Positions 27,221-36,854 of a stretch of 64,000 nucleotides of DNA are shown in pieces (within the stretch, counting starts at the first letter, position 1; each line of letters begins with the position of its first letter). This DNA comes from CAYWNA01 sp964459305 (lineage in GTDB: Bacteria > Planctomycetota > Planctomycetia > Pirellulales > Pirellulaceae), in contig CAYWNA010000031.1 in the NCBI GenBank assembly GCA_964459305.1, forward strand, positions 12,831 to 76,830, written 5' to 3'. Below the pieces are notes generated by a model that made no database searches, was not told where the DNA came from, and saw nothing but the letters and a program-made list of their open reading frames with translations. Position numbers and translations under genes: made by a program.

Positions 27221-28999
27221 ATGACACCTACGGTTCGATTGGCCTGTTTTGGCGATTCGCTGACCGACGAGTATTTCTCGTATCTTGAAGGGGAACTGGC
27301 GCGGCGCCATCCGCAGCGCCGGTTCGAATTGCTCGCGCACGCGGTCCGTGGCGAGACGGCGGTCGACGGACTCGCGCGGCTTGACGCAGTGACCGCCGAC
27401 CGACCCGACGTGACGGCACTTTATTTCGGGATGAACGACCAGGAACGCGGGGTCGGGGCGTTACAGTTCGCCGACACGATGAGGCAGATCATTGACGTAC
27501 TGTATCAGGCTGGCTCCGAAGTCCTGCTGTTGACGCTCAATCCGGTGGCGGGGCATGCGGAATCGGCGACGAACCGTCGCATCGCCGGTTTCAACAACAT
27601 CCTTCGCGAACTGGCCTATGAAACGCACGTCCGCTGCGTCGATATCGAAAAGGAGTGGGCTGAAACATTCTCCCAGGCCGAGGAGGGACTTCGAGACGGA
27701 TGTCACCCCAACGAGGCGGGCGCCGCGCTCTTCTGCCGCGAAATCGCCCGCGTCGTCCAGCGGCGGAGCCGGATCATCCTTTGGCAATACAACGGCAATC
27801 CGGCCCAGTGCAACTACCATTGCGAGTATTGCTCCTACGATTCGGGCAAGCTCCAGGTCGGGCATCATTTCCAGCGCGAGACCGACGATTGGCGCCGCGC
27901 GTTCGAGCAGGCGTTCGGCGCACACCGGCACTTGGTCTTCTACTTTGGGCACGGCGAACCGATGGTCGGCAAACGCTGGTTTGACGTGGTCGAAATGATC
28001 GGCTCGCAGCCGAACTGGGAAATGCGCGTCATCACGAACCTCTCGCCCGCGTTGGATCCGTTGCTCGATTCTCGGGTCGCCCGCGAAGGCCGATTGAACA
28101 TCAACGCCTCCTTCCACCCGACCCAAGTCTCCAAGGAGCGCTTCCGGAAGAAACTGGTCCAGTGTCGCGAACAGGGGATCGAAGTCCCGGTGGTTTACGT
28201 CCTTTGGCCTCCGTTTTTCGAACGGTTCGAGGAAGATCTCGCCTATTTCGACGAGATGAACTTTCTGGTCCATCCTAGGCGGTTCCGGGGCGTGTGGAAC
28301 GGTCGGGAATATCCCCAGGCTTATACGGAAACCCAGCGCCAGCTACTGGCCCGGTACATGGACGCCGCGTCGATCAAACTGCAATTGTCGAACGAATGCA
28401 GCGCCGGAAAACCGACATGGACCGGCGTCGATTTTTGCATCGTGGACAACAAGGGAAACGTCGGCTATTGCGACGACTACCGGACCGACGCACACCATTT
28501 CGGGAACATCTTCGCTGGGAACGTTCGAATGTACCTGCATCCGCATCCGTTTCCCGATGTGGACGCCTCGGATGGGACTATCGACGGAGTGGCCAATTTC
28601 TGCGAGTTGGAATTTGACCAAATCGAAGGAAACCACATCGCGCACGCGGCCGCCCAGGGAAACGTCTATCGCCGCGAGGACGGGACGATCTGTTACGGGA
28701 ACGCGGACCTGGACTTCGACGATCCGGCCGTCCGGGCCGAGTACCGGTTCCCGGCGCGGAACCTGCGCGACGCCCGGGCCATCCTGGTCTTCCGCGGCGA
28801 AACCTCCCACAGTCGCCTGCGGAGATTGGCGGAGGCGATGTTCCCCGAGCGGTTCAACTACCGCTCCGGCTTCTCCGTGGCGGCATTCGTCAAGCACGTG
28901 GCGCGGGGCGGGCTCAAACGGGTCCCGCTGATCGGCCCCGCTTCCGTTTCGCTGCATCGCCTTGTGCGGGGCTCCCTCACTCCAAGGACGCAGAGCTGA
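27221..28999 (+). CDS. SGNH hydrolase / radical SAM (SPASM-like) fusion protein
   Basis: Protein of 592 residues; ATG at 27221. Residues 1-~182 are an SGNH domain: FGDSLTDEYF (Ser13), GMND (70-73) and DGCHPNEAGA (Asp159, His162). From about 186 a radical SAM domain begins: ILWQYNGNPAQCNYHCEYCS with the CX3CX2C iron-sulfur site (C197, C201, C204) and FGHGEPMVGK as the GGE-like motif. Later cysteines (NECSAGKPTW, DFCIVDNKGNVGYCDD, CELEFD) suggest a SPASM/Twitch auxiliary cluster. There is no signal peptide, so both domains act in the cytoplasm. The SGNH part could add or remove an acyl group and the radical SAM part could modify a sugar or small molecule. The stop overlaps the next start (TGATG), indicating translational coupling. 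I know no characterised protein with this layout. Confidence 0.85.
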   Translation: MTPTVRLACFGDSLTDEYFSYLEGELARRHPQRRFELLAHAVRGETAVDGLARLDAVTADRPDVTALYFGMNDQERGVGALQFADTMRQIIDVLYQAGSEVLLLTLNPVAGHAESATNRRIAGFNNILRELAYETHVRCVDIEKEWAETFSQAEEGLRDGCHPNEAGAALFCREIARVVQRRSRIILWQYNGNPAQCNYHCEYCSYDSGKLQVGHHFQRETDDWRRAFEQAFGAHRHLVFYFGHGEPMVGKRWFDVVEMIGSQPNWEMRVITNLSPALDPLLDSRVAREGRLNINASFHPTQVSKERFRKKLVQCREQGIEVPVVYVLWPPFFERFEEDLAYFDEMNFLVHPRRFRGVWNGREYPQAYTETQRQLLARYMDAASIKLQLSNECSAGKPTWTGVDFCIVDNKGNVGYCDDYRTDAHHFGNIFAGNVRMYLHPHPFPDVDASDGTIDGVANFCELEFDQIEGNHIAHAAAQGNVYRREDGTICYGNADLDFDDPAVRAEYRFPARNLRDARAILVFRGETSHSRLRRLAEAMFPERFNYRSGFSVAAFVKHVARGGLKRVPLIGPASVSLHRLVRGSLTPRTQS

Positions 29000-31098
29000 T
29001 GGCGGTGCGCATCTACATCGGAGGCAACGTCTACGGCGCGGGCAACATTGGCGACGATGCCGTCCTCCAGGGATTGCTCGGCCTGCTGGCCGAGGCTGTG
29101 CCGGGAGCCGTGTTTGTAACCGGCACGCACCACGGCAAGCGGCTCGACTACTTGCCGTCCGGCATCGTGTACACCGACGCCGATGATCCGTTGGCCGTCG
29201 CCAATGCCGCGCGAAGTTGCGACGTGGTCGTGTCCGGCGGCGGGACAATGATCGGCGACGAGTTGGGCGTCGCGTTTCCCCTGGGCGCCAACAGCGACCT
29301 GCTCGGAATTGCCGCATTGCACGGCAAACGCACGGCGATGCTCGGCATTGGCGCGAACCGTCTGGGCAATCCCGAGGCGATCGAACTAGGCCGTGCCCTG
29401 ATGGACCTCGCCAATCTGGTGACCACCCGTGACGCCGAGTCGCGCGACGTGTGCCTTTCGCTCGGAGCCGACCCGGACCGGATCCTCGTCACCGCGGACC
29501 CAGCCTTCCTTCTGACCGCCAAGGAATCCGTCCGCACCCGCGTCGTGAAGCAGCGGCTACGCGAACACGGAAAGCTACTGGGCGTGAGCCTCGTCAACGA
29601 GGTCTGGTCGCAAGAGAAGGGGTACAAGCGTGGCGTCGCCGAGGCATGCGACCGGCTCGCCGAGACGCGCGGCCTGCGTACCGTTTTCTTCTGCAATGAA
29701 GTCCGTGCCGGCAACTACTTCGACTACGAAGCGTGCAAGCAAGCCGCGTTCCTGATGAAAGGCGAAGCCGAGCTGCTGAGTCCCACGTACTACAGTCCCG
29801 AGGAGATGATGGACATCCTGTCGTGCTTCGACGCCGTGCTTGGGATGCGAATGCACGCGCTGATCTTCGCTGCCGTCGCCGGAACCCCGTTCGTGGCACT
29901 GTCGCGAGTTGACAAGGTCGACAATTTCATGCGGCAGTTCGGACTCCAAGTCAGTGGCACCATTGATGCCTGCGACGGCGAGAGGCTGGCGCTCGACGTC
30001 GAAAGCATCCTGGACGATTCCGATATGTTCCGGGCCCATATGGCCGAGCGAGTGAGTGAACTCCGCGATGCCTGCCCGCGGAACGTCGGACTGTTGGCCG
30101 AGCTATTGGCGGAGGAACGCGAAACGCGGCACATGGCGAATCCCATCTCCCTGAGCCGCTTGCTCCGTGAACGCGAAGCGGAGATCCGTCGCCTCCGCGG
30201 AGACGAGGCGGAGCCCGAAGCCGGCCACCGAGCCTCTGAGCAGAGCAGTCCACCGTCGATGAGCTGGCGGCTCACCGAGCCGCCGCGATCAATTAATCCG
30301 GACCTGCACGATCCGAAACGCCCGCCGTGGAAACGACTTTTCGGGGCGGTCGCCTGTAACATGCGTCGGTTCGGCCGTAACACCCTGCGACGTGTCGGTG
30401 CCGCGCGCCTGGAGCCTGAACCCGGTCCACTAGGCTCGCTCACGCTCTACCACGTCGTCGACTGGTACGAGGCGAAGGACACCAACACCGCACGGCGGAT
30501 GCGCGTCGCCCGCGAATCCTGGGAGCGGCTCTACGCCTCGTCCGCCGGTTTCGATCGTTTGTGGCACGAGCCCCCGCCCGACGAGCGTACCGCGCGGACG
30601 GCGTTGGACGATCCCCGCGACACGCGATTCGTCAAGGACGTGCTCGATCAAGCAGTGTCGCGCGGCGGCGATGGGGCAATTATCTACACCAACGCCGACA
30701 TCTGCCTGGTCCCGGAAACACCACGTATCCTTCGTGAACTGCTCGACCGCTGGCCGTGCGGCTATTCGATCCGAACGGATTTCGAGCTTATCGACCGTGC
30801 AGACAAGGAACTGGATGACCTGGCGCGTGGTATGAGCCACAGCGGCTGCGACCTGTTCGCGTTCCAGCCGGACTGGTGGCTCGAGGTCCGCAGTGAGTTC
30901 CCGGATGTGCTCCTCGGCTACGAGGGTTGGGACTTCGTCATGCGGAGGATGATGGAACGTAGCGGCTATAGTCCGGATGCTCTGCCATCGTTCATCTACC
31001 ATGAGGAGCACGCGGCGTACTGGAGAGAACACGACGACGCACCCGGCCAGAGGCACAGCCGTGCCCTGGCACAACAATGGGCGATCGAGAATACCTAG
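28999..31098 (+). CDS. Polysaccharide pyruvyl transferase fused to a glycosyltransferase-like domain
   Basis: Protein of 699 residues; its ATG overlaps the previous stop by one base. Residues 1-~385 match the CsaB/WcaK polysaccharide pyruvyl transferase family: GNIGDDAVLQGLLGLLAEAV at the N-terminus, VVVSGGGTMIGDELG, and VLGMRMHALIFAAVAGTPFV followed by DKVDNFMRQFGL. A charged linker (about 385-475) leads to a second domain (475-699) starting LTLYHVVDWYEAKDTNTARR and containing GGDGAIIYTNADICLVPETP, where TNADICL looks like the DXD-bearing strand of a nucleotide-sugar enzyme. The protein could add pyruvate ketals and a sugar to the same glycan. It is the last gene of the 24-31 kb cassette and faces a convergent gene. 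Confidence 0.75.
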   Translation: MAVRIYIGGNVYGAGNIGDDAVLQGLLGLLAEAVPGAVFVTGTHHGKRLDYLPSGIVYTDADDPLAVANAARSCDVVVSGGGTMIGDELGVAFPLGANSDLLGIAALHGKRTAMLGIGANRLGNPEAIELGRALMDLANLVTTRDAESRDVCLSLGADPDRILVTADPAFLLTAKESVRTRVVKQRLREHGKLLGVSLVNEVWSQEKGYKRGVAEACDRLAETRGLRTVFFCNEVRAGNYFDYEACKQAAFLMKGEAELLSPTYYSPEEMMDILSCFDAVLGMRMHALIFAAVAGTPFVALSRVDKVDNFMRQFGLQVSGTIDACDGERLALDVESILDDSDMFRAHMAERVSELRDACPRNVGLLAELLAEERETRHMANPISLSRLLREREAEIRRLRGDEAEPEAGHRASEQSSPPSMSWRLTEPPRSINPDLHDPKRPPWKRLFGAVACNMRRFGRNTLRRVGAARLEPEPGPLGSLTLYHVVDWYEAKDTNTARRMRVARESWERLYASSAGFDRLWHEPPPDERTARTALDDPRDTRFVKDVLDQAVSRGGDGAIIYTNADICLVPETPRILRELLDRWPCGYSIRTDFELIDRADKELDDLARGMSHSGCDLFAFQPDWWLEVRSEFPDVLLGYEGWDFVMRRMMERSGYSPDALPSFIYHEEHAAYWREHDDAPGQRHSRALAQQWAIENT

Positions 31099-31211
31099 GA
31101 CGCCAAGATGAACGTGCGGTGGCCGTTTCCGTGCTAGCGTGGCGGAAGGAAGACGTGCGCTGACCGTCCCTGGTCCTTCCCCCGTGAGTCCAGGACTTCC
31201 ATCGCACGATC

Positions 31212-32435
31212 CTATGCCACCAATCGCTTGCGGTCTCCCCTGCTTTTGCCCACAACATCAAATGAAACTGTCGCAGTGCCACATGGCTCAGCCGCTGAAA
31301 ACCGTTTTCTCTTGATCTTGGAAAGGGGTTTATGCACGATAGACTTAAGGGCACCGTTGATGAAATCGCGCAACCTCTTCAAACTGTGAAAATCTTCGCG
31401 ATCAAGCGTATTGATCAGCTTATGCCTGAGTCGTTGGCCTTTCCTCGGATAAGCGGCCGGAGCGGTGTAAAAGCAAAGCGCCAAATTGAGCGCCGCTTCA
31501 AGATCGGTCCCCTTTATTTTTTTGCTGAGCACAGGAGCCGGAGCCGTACAAACAAACCATTGGATATCTCTGATTGAGCGTTCCCACTTCTCGTACCCCC
31601 TCTCCACCGTTTCCCGGGCATTTAGGGCAATGTGAGGGATAAGGCTTCTGTTCACCTGGATTTTGTCGCCGCTATTCGCATCAAAAAGGAGGCCGTTGTA
31701 CTTGTGATCGATGTACTCGTTGGCCGTGGGAAAGTCCGGGCAGATCACGCACATCCCCATGGCCATTGCCTCCAAGGTGGCCATTCCGATCCCCTCCGTC
31801 AGGCGGGGCGCAAAGAAGATGTTGCTCCTGCTACGTACCTCTTCGTATTCCGCCTTGTTACTGAACCACCTGGATTCCGAGAACCTGGACGGCACTCGGT
31901 GCAGATCGGGATCGCCTTCATCCGGCACATTGTGAACGTGAAGCTGATCCAGAAAATGCCCCGCTTTGTCGGCTATCATCTCGCAGTCAAGTTCGCGCGG
32001 TCTGCGCTGCACGAAGAAACCGCGCATCGAGGAGAAGTCCTGGACAACCTCGTATTCTGCGGGATCGGGAAAGTACTGCACATGGAGCTGATCGATCCCA
32101 AGACTCGTGTGCCGATGCGCGAGCGCCTGCGAAAAGTTGAGGACTCTAGCCTGCGAAAGCAACTGCCAATACTTCCGCGGCATGTTGCCACAGCCGTCAT
32201 ACATCGGCACGACCACCACCCGCTTGCCCCGCAACAGGAAGTAAGGTGCAAAGAACTCCGTCTGCCACAAGACGTATACGTCGTAGTCCGTTTCGCAGAT
32301 TTCTTCCACGACTCTCACAGAATGGCAATCCACGTAGTAGACGTCTACGTCGGCGACAAGCCTCAGAAGATCCGCAAAAAAGAAGGAGGACTTGGTCTTC
32401 TCGTGAAAGGCGTGGTCCAGGAAAGCGATTTTCAT
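31212..32435 (-). CDS. GT4-like glycosyltransferase
   Basis: Protein of 407 residues from the ATG at 32435 (MKIAFLDHAFHEKTKSS), with GGAG 8 bases upstream. It overlaps the stop of the upstream gene by four bases (ATGA), so the two are translationally coupled. The N-terminal half holds a degenerate Rossmann-like fold (YDVYVLWQTEFFAP, KRVVVVPMYDGCG). The C-terminal half has SNIFFAPRLTEGIGMATLEA with the paired glutamates of the GT4 fold. The last ~90 residues are basic, possibly for membrane contact. Base composition looks AT-richer than in the exporter cassette, suggesting separate origin. It probably elongates a glycan in the cytoplasm. Confidence 0.75.
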   Translation of the reverse strand: MKIAFLDHAFHEKTKSSFFFADLLRLVADVDVYYVDCHSVRVVEEICETDYDVYVLWQTEFFAPYFLLRGKRVVVVPMYDGCGNMPRKYWQLLSQARVLNFSQALAHRHTSLGIDQLHVQYFPDPAEYEVVQDFSSMRGFFVQRRPRELDCEMIADKAGHFLDQLHVHNVPDEGDPDLHRVPSRFSESRWFSNKAEYEEVRSRSNIFFAPRLTEGIGMATLEAMAMGMCVICPDFPTANEYIDHKYNGLLFDANSGDKIQVNRSLIPHIALNARETVERGYEKWERSIRDIQWFVCTAPAPVLSKKIKGTDLEAALNLALCFYTAPAAYPRKGQRLRHKLINTLDREDFHSLKRLRDFINGALKSIVHKPLSKIKRKRFSAAEPCGTATVSFDVVGKSRGDRKRLVA

Positions 32436-33760
32436 TTCCATGACTCCGCGTGACAACCTAACGCCTGAGAGCGAATGGCATTCAGACCTTTTTCGTAATC
32501 CCGTCTGTAGTAGTCTCTAGCCCTGTTCATATCTTCCATCAGAGCCGCCGGGTCGCGCGCCGCGTAGTCCTGAATGCATTGCGCGAACTCCTTGGGGGTC
32601 TCGGCGACTTTGCCGTTGCCGTACTTTCGCACGAGCTCCTCGAAACCAGTTCCCTTAGCCGCCACAACCGGTCTACCGTAGGAGATGGCCTCCTGATAAA
32701 TCGCCGAACTGCGATAGCGGTACACATTTCGGTCGTAGGGCAGAAGGTAGATATTGGCCTTCACCATCACATCATGCATCTCTCCTGCCGAAAGGTGCGC
32801 GGGCAGCAACTCCACGCAGGGAACGGCCTTCAGCTTTTCTTGATAAGAGTACCGGAATGAGCGGTCGAGCTCGTTCATGTTCTGGATGCGAAGAAGCACG
32901 CGGTCAGCCATATTGTTCACAAAGAGCTCTTTGGCAATATCGACGTTCAGAAAAAAGCCCTTGTCCACCCTGCCCTGTCCCGGAGAAGATACGATCACTT
33001 CTTTCATTTGAGGAAAGGGCTCGATTTCCCTGATGACGGGATAGGGCAAGTAAATCACGGGAAATCCGATTGTATTTTCCAGGTACTGCGCGTACTTGGG
33101 TAATTCCGCAGACAGGACGATATCCATGCCCCTGCCGATCGCCTGTTTCAACTCGTGAACCAGTCTGGCCCACGGGCCGGAGACGATGCCCGAGGAATCT
33201 TCCATGACTCCAATAAAGCGGAAATGGATCCGAGGAGCCTCGGAGGGGGACAGTTTCGAAAGGGTATCCAGCAGGCTGATCGCCCCGTAATAATCGGCAC
33301 TCGGAAGAAACAGTAGGTCTTTGGCCCCCAGCCCATATTTTCTGAAGACCGCCTTCCAGTTGCGTTTCGTCTTTTCACGCACGGGGTCCACCCGGCTCAC
33401 GGCGTACTGCATCCTGTAATAGATGCCTTCGAGCCAGGTACTCATCTTGGAAAGGAGAGAGAGATTCTTCTTAGATTTGACCAGACTGCGGACCAGGCAG
33501 TTGGTTTCCATCCTGGTCTCCACGATCATATTATACGGGTAATTAAGAACGCAGTCCGCCCCTAACGCTCCCCCAAAACGCTGCAGGTCTTTCGCAACCA
33601 GGATCTTCGTTTCCGGAGCGATTTTACGCATCTCCTTTTCATGGATTTGCACGGACCCCAGATTGTGCCCGGTTGGGCGTGCACACATGTGGTCGATCAC
33701 AAAAACCCGTTCAACGGGTTCACGACTTGTTTGTGTTTCGGACTCCAATTTCACCTCCAT
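32432..33760 (-). CDS. GT4-like glycosyltransferase
   Basis: Protein of 442 residues; ATG at 33760 (MEVKLESETQTSREPVERVF). The C-terminal half has EVIVSSPGQGRVDKGFFLNV, NIYLLPYDRNVYRYRSSAIY and EAISYGRPVVAAKGTGFEEL, the arrangement of nucleotide-sugar-binding GT-B enzymes. The N-terminal acceptor domain is divergent. It is the first gene of a two-gene minus-strand operon with the coupled transferase at 31212-32435. Codon use is plainly AT-richer than upstream genes. The acceptor is unknown. Confidence 0.72.
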   Translation of the reverse strand: MEVKLESETQTSREPVERVFVIDHMCARPTGHNLGSVQIHEKEMRKIAPETKILVAKDLQRFGGALGADCVLNYPYNMIVETRMETNCLVRSLVKSKKNLSLLSKMSTWLEGIYYRMQYAVSRVDPVREKTKRNWKAVFRKYGLGAKDLLFLPSADYYGAISLLDTLSKLSPSEAPRIHFRFIGVMEDSSGIVSGPWARLVHELKQAIGRGMDIVLSAELPKYAQYLENTIGFPVIYLPYPVIREIEPFPQMKEVIVSSPGQGRVDKGFFLNVDIAKELFVNNMADRVLLRIQNMNELDRSFRYSYQEKLKAVPCVELLPAHLSAGEMHDVMVKANIYLLPYDRNVYRYRSSAIYQEAISYGRPVVAAKGTGFEELVRKYGNGKVAETPKEFAQCIQDYAARDPAALMEDMNRARDYYRRDYEKGLNAIRSQALGCHAESWK

Positions 33761-34342
33761 GACTGAAGGGAGCGCACGGTATGCCCACCCGCGTCACCGG
33801 TTGACGGGCGCGTCGCAGACGCTACGAGCCAAGCGGCTACCACAACCAGGGGCTCAAGCAAGCCGAACGCCAACCGCGCGGCGATCAGCCAGCTTTCGCA
33901 GGTGCCATCATCGCCTACCGTCACCTTCGCTCACCGAATGACGCTCAGTCGGCATCGCCTGTGTCGGCTCAATCTGTTTTCTTTGTCTTTCCAGTTGCAG
34001 GGTGATCAGTAGGTTTGACTGCAGGAAAGGCTCACCCCTTCCGTGAAATGCATACATCTTGCACAGTGCCGTTATTCGTTATCGTTAGCACAAAAGGAAA
34101 CGTTGAAGGAAATGAGAGAAGTCCAGTTGCGCGATTCTGGAAGAGTTTGCGGTCCAGTCCGTGAAACAAGCTCAAATCCCCAAGACCTGACTCATCAACT
34201 CTCGCAACGACTCCATGATACGAAGTCCGGCGAGCCACCGCCGGAGCCCCGTAGCGATGACCCTCGCGCGATCATCCGCATGTCACGTGTCTGCTTTGAA
34301 AACCGCGCCAGCCGGACAAACTACCCGAGCTACCGTCCTTAA
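33761..34342. other. Intergenic gap, no gene supported
   Basis: About 580 bases upstream of the minus-strand glycosyltransferase pair, presumably containing their promoter. A 99-codon frame at 34043-34342 lacks recognisable features. No clear hairpin or tandem repeat was found. Confidence 0.45.
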
Positions 34343-34462
34343 GGCTTCCCAGTGACCAGCAATCTGATGGAATCCACGGCCAAGCAGGTCAATCGCCGCG
34401 CAAAGAGTCGCGAAAAGTATTGGTCGTCGTTCGGCGGCAAAGCCATTCTACAGTCTTCGATG
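34343..34462 (+). pseudogene. Transposase C-terminal remnant
   Basis: The frame reads GFPVTSNLMESTAKQVNRRA followed by KSREKYWSSFGGKAILQ, resembling the conserved C-terminal block of a transposase family common in planctomycetes (LPVTSSLVES, R-x-K...YW, A-x-ILQ). A stop codon lies directly upstream (34340-34342) and similarity ends after about 40 residues. It is a decayed fragment. I cannot name the IS family with certainty. The remaining bases up to 34676 hold nothing I can assign. Confidence 0.5.
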
Positions 34463-34676
34463 CGAACGCCAGAGCTACGACGGGCCGCTGCACACCCTAC
34501 CGGAACAATCGCTCCCGCCGCGCCGTTGGCACGCACGCACACGACCTGTGAGGTTGTGCATGGCGGCACACACCTGTCTTTATGGACAGGCAACCCCTGG
34601 CAGGCGGCACTCGGCAGCGGCCGCCAGTCACATCGGGCTACCGTCGGATCAAAAGGGGCAAGCGGAGACGCTCACC

Positions 34677-36626
34677 CTATGGCCGCGGCAGCCGAGACAG
34701 GCGTGGTGGCTGTGGCTCGCGATGCTGCGGCGATAGTGGTCGAACGACCAACTCCAGCGGGGTGCCACCACGATACTTCTGAGTGCGCGAGAAGATCGAT
34801 GGACTGTTCTGGGCAAACGACATCTGATCTTCCGCGGCATGCGGTGAGAATCCAACACCCAGCATCTCAAGCAAGGTGCCGCGGATGAAATGTAACTTGA
34901 TGAACGCCAGGTTGTAATCGACGAGCGAACGCAGGAAGGATGTTTCCGCTTGCGTCGCACGGATCTGGGCTTCGAGCACGCGTTCGATGTGCGTGTCGCC
35001 CGCGGCGTGGCGTTCTGCTTCCGCCTGCAAGCGGATCTTCGCGGCATCGCGACTAACGGCCAGCGACTGAGTCACACAGTACGCGCGATCAAGCTCGGTG
35101 AACGCAGAACGCAATTGGGCGGATATTTGCCGCTGCTGCTCGTTCAGCAATGCGTGTTCGCGACTCAAACGGAGTTCTGCATTGCGAACAGCTGCGTGCT
35201 CGCGACGGTTGCCCAACGCTCGACTGACTTCGATGCCAATTTGCCATCCTTGCAGGGCCTCAGAAAACAAAGCGGTATCATCGTTGGGGTCGTCCGCCAA
35301 ACGCCGATATTGCCCGACGATATCGACCTGCGGTCGCCGCAGGTTTCGGGCGGCCCTTATCTCCAATTCACGCTTCGCTAGATTCGCTTGCTGCTTCCGA
35401 AGTTCGACTCGCCGAGAGTGCGCAAGCTGCAGAGCTTCGTTCCAGTCGAAATGGAATTCGGCCTCAAGCGGACGGGCCGTCGCACGAATCAACTTGCCAT
35501 CGGTCGCCGGCAACCCCAACAACGCACGCAGCTTCATTTCGACGTCGTAAACGCCAGTCGGCCCCGGCCCCGTTCCGCTGATGGCGTTTTTCACGGCAGC
35601 ATCTGCTGTGTAGTACTGTTGCCGCGCGAGTGCCTCGACGTCGGGTGGGCTCACTTGCTCGGCAACGCGGGTCTGTTCGCGCTGCCATGATTGTCGAGCG
35701 TGGTCAAAAGCGGCCTGCTTTGTAACAAGATTCTGGTAGGCGAAATACAGCTCCCAATAGGTCCGGGAGACGTCACGCACCAGATTTCGAACGGCCTGCT
35801 CCAGCTCCAAATGGGCCTTGTTCTCGTCGATTTGAGCGATCCAAACGCCGCGGTACGTGCCTGGTTTTGCATAGGGACCGGCAATGCGGTTGAACTCGGT
35901 ACCAGCGCCTCGCAGCAACGGATGACGCAGCTCGCCGCCGTAGGCAGCGTAGATTCCCCCCGCCAGTTCCGAGTCGTAACCGCCAACGCCCCCTACGCTG
36001 ATCTGTGTACCAGTAGCGAACGTGCGTCCCAGGCCCACTTTTGCCAGGGTGGTTGGCTGCGAAAAGACACCGAAGGCTCCGGACGACAAGGCCGACCCAA
36101 CCGATCGGCCTCCGCCATTCCAGACCAAGCCCGTTTCGAACTGTGTATCGAAGGCCGACAAGGCCGCTTCGGGGCCGAGAGTCGGATCGGTTACTAGGAC
36201 GGCAGGATCGAGAGTTGTGCGCACGGAATCAGGGAGAGCTAGCACCCGGCCTCCGGCGCTGCGAATGACCGGGCTGTTCTCCAACGCAATGCGCACCGCT
36301 TCGTCCAGCGACATCGGCCATGGCTCCAGTGAGTCGACGTCGCGTATTCGTGGTGGTGGCCGAACCAGGGGTTCCTCGTGGGAGACCGGCGTCACCGCCG
36401 CGTCCACGAATGTCGTGCGGTGGAGCGTTTCTGTGTAGTCGGTGCCCGGCGAACAAAACCTATTTTGATCCCACATTGTTCGATCGCGCGATTGACAGCC
36501 CGCGAACAGCAGGCAGGCCGCGCCAACGACAATCCATCGCGCCCATTGGAGCGACATGGGGCATTGCGATAGTGCGTTGGTAGCGGACATGGCAATGGGA
36601 CAGGACGAAGGCAAGAGCGCACACAT
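34677..36626 (-). CDS. TolC-family outer membrane efflux lipoprotein
   Basis: Protein of 649 residues. The ATG at 36626 has GGAG just upstream, but ATGs at 36590 and 36557 would put the signal peptide nearer the N-terminus. WIVVGAACLLFAGCQSRDRT contains a lipobox (LFAGC), so it is likely a lipid-anchored outer membrane channel. From about residue 105 (MSLDEAVRIALENSP) it follows the TolC/OEP pattern of two long helical hairpins with small beta segments: LELEQAVRNLVRDVSRTYWE, and LNEQQRQISAQLRSAFTELD. The ~60-residue C-terminal tail is low complexity. It is divergent from the ABC cluster at 36855-43188 and probably forms the outer-membrane exit for the MacA/MacB pair there. Confidence 0.85.
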   Translation of the reverse strand: MCALLPSSCPIAMSATNALSQCPMSLQWARWIVVGAACLLFAGCQSRDRTMWDQNRFCSPGTDYTETLHRTTFVDAAVTPVSHEEPLVRPPPRIRDVDSLEPWPMSLDEAVRIALENSPVIRSAGGRVLALPDSVRTTLDPAVLVTDPTLGPEAALSAFDTQFETGLVWNGGGRSVGSALSSGAFGVFSQPTTLAKVGLGRTFATGTQISVGGVGGYDSELAGGIYAAYGGELRHPLLRGAGTEFNRIAGPYAKPGTYRGVWIAQIDENKAHLELEQAVRNLVRDVSRTYWELYFAYQNLVTKQAAFDHARQSWQREQTRVAEQVSPPDVEALARQQYYTADAAVKNAISGTGPGPTGVYDVEMKLRALLGLPATDGKLIRATARPLEAEFHFDWNEALQLAHSRRVELRKQQANLAKRELEIRAARNLRRPQVDIVGQYRRLADDPNDDTALFSEALQGWQIGIEVSRALGNRREHAAVRNAELRLSREHALLNEQQRQISAQLRSAFTELDRAYCVTQSLAVSRDAAKIRLQAEAERHAAGDTHIERVLEAQIRATQAETSFLRSLVDYNLAFIKLHFIRGTLLEMLGVGFSPHAAEDQMSFAQNSPSIFSRTQKYRGGTPLELVVRPLSPQHREPQPPRLSRLPRP

Positions 36627-36854
36627 ACGTCTCCATTATCGGAGTGCTACAAGCCGACTAAGAGGGAAAACCGTCACAACCGGATGGCTTGCCTAACCCG
36701 CAGATTTTCTGGACCATGTGCTAGCAAGCGTTGCCTCGTTCTCATTACGGGCCGTTCAGATTGATGACGTTGTTCCTGTATTGCCGAATAATCCTATTGC
36801 TCCGCGTGATGCGTGCGTCCTACACCCCCGTCTAATCGACGCCGAGGAAAAGCC

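Noticed and set aside
34352..34888. Open frame of 178 codons
   Set aside because: Only its first ~35 codons resemble a transposase C-terminus; the rest is antisense to the TolC-like gene.
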